From NCBI GenBank assembly GCA_900553555.1, contig USEG01000035.1, positions 1 to 7,970 on the forward strand: a DNA stretch of 7,970 nt, given 5' to 3'. The notes beneath the pieces are model-generated. The model was given only the letters and a program-made list of their open reading frames with translations, had not been told where the DNA came from and did not search any database. The translations under genes and the position numbers were made by a program. The first letter of the stretch is position 1, and the number at the start of each line of letters is the position of its first letter. The stretch comes from an uncultured Clostridia bacterium. GTDB lineage: Bacteria > Bacillota > Clostridia > Christensenellales > Pumilibacteraceae. Positions 6,300 through 7,970 of the stretch are shown here, in pieces.

Positions 6300-6437
6300 T
6301 TAGCGTGAATTATCCGAAAAAATTGCAATTCCGTTGGAACGCACCCTCGAAAGACCCAAAGAAGCGTTTTCAAGGTTGGTTTGAGTAGCGAGAGTATCAA
6401 AGCGTTGGAATATGTTAAGACCTACGTTTGAGAACAT
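6300..6437 (-). CDS. Small unrecognised ORF, perhaps the end of a decayed gene
   Basis: A 45-codon ORF from ATG (6435-6437) to TAA (6300-6302). The peptide starts MFSNVGLNIFQRF and includes DTLATQTNLENASLGL, ending GIAIFSDNSR. Amino-acid composition is protein-like, and this reading is better than either plus-strand frame. However, there is no Shine-Dalgarno site, and its start codon sits against the SDR terminator hairpin. It is therefore probably a leftover C-terminal piece rather than an expressed gene. It lies 58 bases upstream of the small membrane protein gene on the same strand, so the two may come from one former operon. No family assigned. Confidence 0.3.
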   Translation of the reverse strand: MFSNVGLNIFQRFDTLATQTNLENASLGLSRVRSNGIAIFSDNSR

Positions 6438-6438
6438 A

Positions 6439-6469
6439 AAAAACCGCTCTTTTAACAAGAACGGTTTTT
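6439..6469 (-). terminator. Terminator of the SDR gene, possibly bidirectional
   Basis: AAAAACCG (6439-6446) pairs with CGGTTTTT (6462-6469). After one C-A mismatch, TCTT (6448-6451) pairs with AAGA (6457-6460), leaving loop TTAAC. On the minus strand the hairpin ends in a run of T right after the SDR stop codon (6492). On the plus strand it also ends in T5, so it may stop transcription from both sides. Confidence 0.8.
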
Positions 6470-6491
6470 GTCGTTTTTGACCGCTGTAAGG

Positions 6492-7553
6492 TCAGTTTTT
6501 GTTATAGGTGTTTGAGGTCAGTTTCTTTTTGCGGCGCAGCGCCACCGGTTTTATTTCGCCGTGCGCTTTGAGCCACTCGACGGCGTCGGAAACGGTCTTT
6601 GTAAAGTCCGTGGTTTTATAACCTAATTCGCAGTCGGCCTTTCTGTGCGAAAAATTGGCGTTGGCTGTGAGCGTATACAGCGAATAGCTTGTGTAAAGCG
6701 GCGGTTGCTTGCGTATGTTGTAATAAATCTCCGAAAGCGGCGCCGTAAGACGAGCAAACCACATTGGCAGCACCGTCTTTATCTTTTTGCATCCGCTGAC
6801 TTCGCTTATCGTATCGAGCAGCTGTTTTACGGTGATAAATTTATTGGACAAAATATAGCAGTTGCCTTTTTTTCCGTTGTAGCACGCGGATATTATGCCG
6901 TCCGCCACGTCGCGCACATCAACAAAATCATACCCGCCTTTTACGCAGGCGGTGAGTTTGTGATTGCAAAAATCTATAATAAGCTGCGTCAGATGGCTGT
7001 GACCGTAATCGCCGGGGCCTATTATGCCCGACGGCTGGACTATACAAGCGTTGAGCCCGCGCTTTTCCACTGCGCTAAGCACAAGCGCGGCACACTCGGC
7101 TTTACTCTTGGCATAAATGCCCTTTACGCGGTCGGGAGAAAAATCATAAATCTCCTCCATGACTCCGCCGTTGGGCTTTTCGGGAATGGAGTGCACGCTA
7201 TTGACATACACCAGTTTCGCGTTTTTTTCCAGCACTTTATCCACCACGTTCATTGTTCCGCCGACGTTGACTTCGCGCACAAGCGGATTTTTGCCGGATT
7301 TGATGTAAACCACTGCAGCGCAATGAATGACATATACTTCGCTGTTTTGTCCGACATCGAAAATTTCGTCGAGCGTTTCTTTCTTGGTGACGTCGCCATA
7401 ATATATCCTGCAATCGAGATCCTGCAGCGACTGCGCCTTATCCCCGGGCATTACAAGCGCTCTTACATCGGTTTCGCCTTGAGCGATAAGCTTTCTTATA
7501 ACGTTATTGCCAAGAAAACCGCTGCCGCCGGTAACGATAAATGTTTTATTCAT
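6492..7553 (-). CDS. NAD(P)-dependent epimerase/dehydratase family protein (extended SDR)
   Basis: A 353-residue soluble oxidoreductase of the extended short-chain dehydrogenase/reductase class. The nucleotide-binding motif is TGGSGFLG (8-15). Next are GDVT (53-56), the cofactor-contacting HCAAVV (77-82), NVGGT (96-100), and the active-site pair YAKSK with Y147 and K151. PSGIIGPGD (174-182) and FVDVRDVADGI (210-220) are typical of the dihydroflavonol reductase, sterol dehydrogenase and sugar-epimerase branch. The substrate cannot be assigned. The C-terminus ends in a basic tail (RRKKK at 340-344). The start at 7553 is chosen because GGAGGT lies just before it; an upstream in-frame ATG (7583) falls at or before the predicted transcription start. 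It is a single-gene transcript with its own promoter and terminator, and appears intact. Confidence 0.93.
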   Translation of the reverse strand: MNKTFIVTGGSGFLGNNVIRKLIAQGETDVRALVMPGDKAQSLQDLDCRIYYGDVTKKETLDEIFDVGQNSEVYVIHCAAVVYIKSGKNPLVREVNVGGTMNVVDKVLEKNAKLVYVNSVHSIPEKPNGGVMEEIYDFSPDRVKGIYAKSKAECAALVLSAVEKRGLNACIVQPSGIIGPGDYGHSHLTQLIIDFCNHKLTACVKGGYDFVDVRDVADGIISACYNGKKGNCYILSNKFITVKQLLDTISEVSGCKKIKTVLPMWFARLTAPLSEIYYNIRKQPPLYTSYSLYTLTANANFSHRKADCELGYKTTDFTKTVSDAVEWLKAHGEIKPVALRRKKKLTSNTYNKN

Positions 7554-7587
7554 TATGACACCTCCGCTCGCAATATTTTTCATCCTA

Positions 7588-7616
7588 ATAATATGCTATA
7601 TTTATTCTTTTGTCAA
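7588..7616 (-). promoter_or_regulatory. SDR gene promoter, sigma-A type
   Basis: On the minus strand, TTGACA (7611-7616), a 17-nt spacer and TATTAT (7588-7593) are found. Transcription should begin near 7581, leaving a leader of about 28 nt that contains the GGAGGT ribosome site. This supports the start codon at 7553. Confidence 0.85.
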
Positions 7617-7746
7617 TAGGTGCGACAAATAAATCATTATAATATCATTTTCGGTCACCTTTTTAATACCTTTAACGCAAAAACAACAAATACCGGCACA
7701 AAAATCAAACACATAAGCATTAATTTATCTCATGGCGGCGGAATTT

Positions 7747-7777
7747 ATATAAATTTTAATTTTTTTTAAAATTATAT
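7747..7777. repeat. AT-only inverted repeat upstream of the tRNA promoter
   Basis: ATATAAATTTTAA (7747-7759) and TTAAAATTATAT (7766-7777) pair over 12 bp with one bulged A around a T6 loop. It contains no G-C pairs. It sits just upstream of the tRNA-Met -35 box, so an UP-element-like role is possible. Confidence 0.35.
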
Positions 7778-7787
7778 GCAAAAACTC

Positions 7788-7816
7788 TTGCTTTTTTTTT
7801 GAAATTGTGATATTAT
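7788..7816 (+). promoter_or_regulatory. Promoter of the tRNA-Met/tRNA-Glu cluster
   Basis: TTGCTT (7788-7793), a 17-nt spacer starting with a T run, and TATTAT (7811-7816) preceded by TGA make an extended -10 promoter. Transcription should start near 7823, about 14 bases before the tRNA-Met 5' end. Confidence 0.75.
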
Positions 7817-7836
7817 AGACAAGCTGATTGACAAAT

Positions 7837-7913
7837 GGCTGCGTAGCTCAGCTGGCTAGAGCATTCGGTTCATACCCGACAGGTCGATGGTTCGAATCCG
7901 TCCGCAGCCACCA
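7837..7913 (+). tRNA. tRNA-Met (anticodon CAT), CCA encoded
   Basis: The cloverleaf has acceptor GGCTGCG/CGCAGCC, D arm GCTC/GAGC, anticodon loop TTCATAC and T arm GATGG/CCGTC with loop TTCGAAT. The discriminator is A and CCA (7911-7913) is encoded. The perfect acceptor pairing (no mismatch at 1-72) and lack of three G-C pairs next to the loop speak against initiator tRNA; elongator Met fits best, and a lysidine-type Ile tRNA is less likely. The top pair of the anticodon stem (27-43) is a T-C mismatch. Confidence 0.94.
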
Positions 7914-7926
7914 AAATGCAGCCTTT

Positions 7927-7970
7927 GGCCCCATGGTCAAGCGGTTAAGACACCACCCTTTCACGGTGGT
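7927..7970 (+). tRNA. tRNA-Glu (anticodon TTC), 3' part outside window
   Basis: The visible part has acceptor half GGCCCCA, D arm GTC/GAC with loop containing GG, and anticodon stem CCACC/GGTGG around loop CTTTCAC, giving TTC. It starts 13 bases after tRNA-Met and probably shares its transcript. The T arm and 3' end lie beyond the edge. Confidence 0.9.

Noticed and set aside
6320..6431. Plus-strand readings IPLERTLERPKEAFSRL and SESIKALEYVKTYV, looking like a frameshifted gene end
   Set aside because: They lack a start and need a frame change, while the opposite strand is open in one frame from ATG to stop over the same bases.
6645..7619. Plus-strand open frame of 324 codons opposite the SDR gene
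   Set aside because: Antisense shadow; the minus strand encodes a complete SDR with promoter, ribosome site and all family motifs.
7828..7833. TTGACA just before tRNA-Met as a -35 box
   Set aside because: A -10 box would then fall inside the tRNA; the TTGCTT/TATTAT pair upstream is correctly placed.
3633..7970. Direct repeat of a tRNA 3' end that would mark an integration site
   Set aside because: No second copy of the tRNA-Gly 3' end was seen in the window.
1..7970. CRISPR array, riboswitch or intact insertion sequence
   Set aside because: No regularly spaced repeats, no recognisable riboswitch core and no intact transposase with terminal repeats were seen.

Overview
The window looks like a chromosomal segment of a low-to-moderate G+C Firmicute, most likely a clostridial-type gut bacterium. 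The evidence is the Clostridia-like RpoB, sigma-A promoters of TTGACA/17/TATAAT type, strong AGGAGG-type ribosome sites, tRNA genes that encode their own CCA, and accessory genes (CPBP protease, large serine recombinase, zinc hydrolase) typical of that group. No genus can be named from the sequence alone.

Layout. Positions 1-3322 (minus) hold the first about 1107 codons of rpoB, the RNA polymerase beta subunit, which runs off the left edge. Its own promoter lies at 3430-3459. Divergent to it, a tRNA-Gly(CCC) (3633-3707) has a consensus promoter and a strong terminator. From 3708 to about 6437 lies an accessory block. It holds a CPBP-family membrane protease gene (3820-4590) with a predicted leaderless transcript, a folded intergenic element (4663-4732), and a palindrome-rich promoter driving the wreck of a large serine recombinase (4829-5164). 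That wreck runs directly into the back half of a metallo-beta-lactamase-fold hydrolase (to 5653). An AT-rich set of small minus-strand ORFs follows (5665-6437), including a small membrane protein broken at a homopolymer. Positions 6492-7553 (minus) hold an intact NAD-dependent epimerase/dehydratase-type SDR with its own promoter and terminator. At the right edge a tRNA array begins: tRNA-Met(CAT), then tRNA-Glu(TTC) cut by the window end.

How it fits together. The conserved genes (rpoB, the tRNAs, probably the SDR) frame a small graveyard of mobile DNA beside tRNA-Gly. The recombinase lacks most of its catalytic and core DNA-binding parts and the hydrolase lacks its main zinc motif, so the block cannot move by itself. 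No intact new multi-gene system is visible.

The most striking observation is inside rpoB. A 23-residue active-site segment is present twice in tandem, in frame, with about 72% nucleotide identity between copies. It sits at the edge of a GC-rich patch of roughly 150 bp unlike the surrounding gene. This is either a real mosaic or duplicated beta subunit or a chimeric assembly; read-level evidence would decide.
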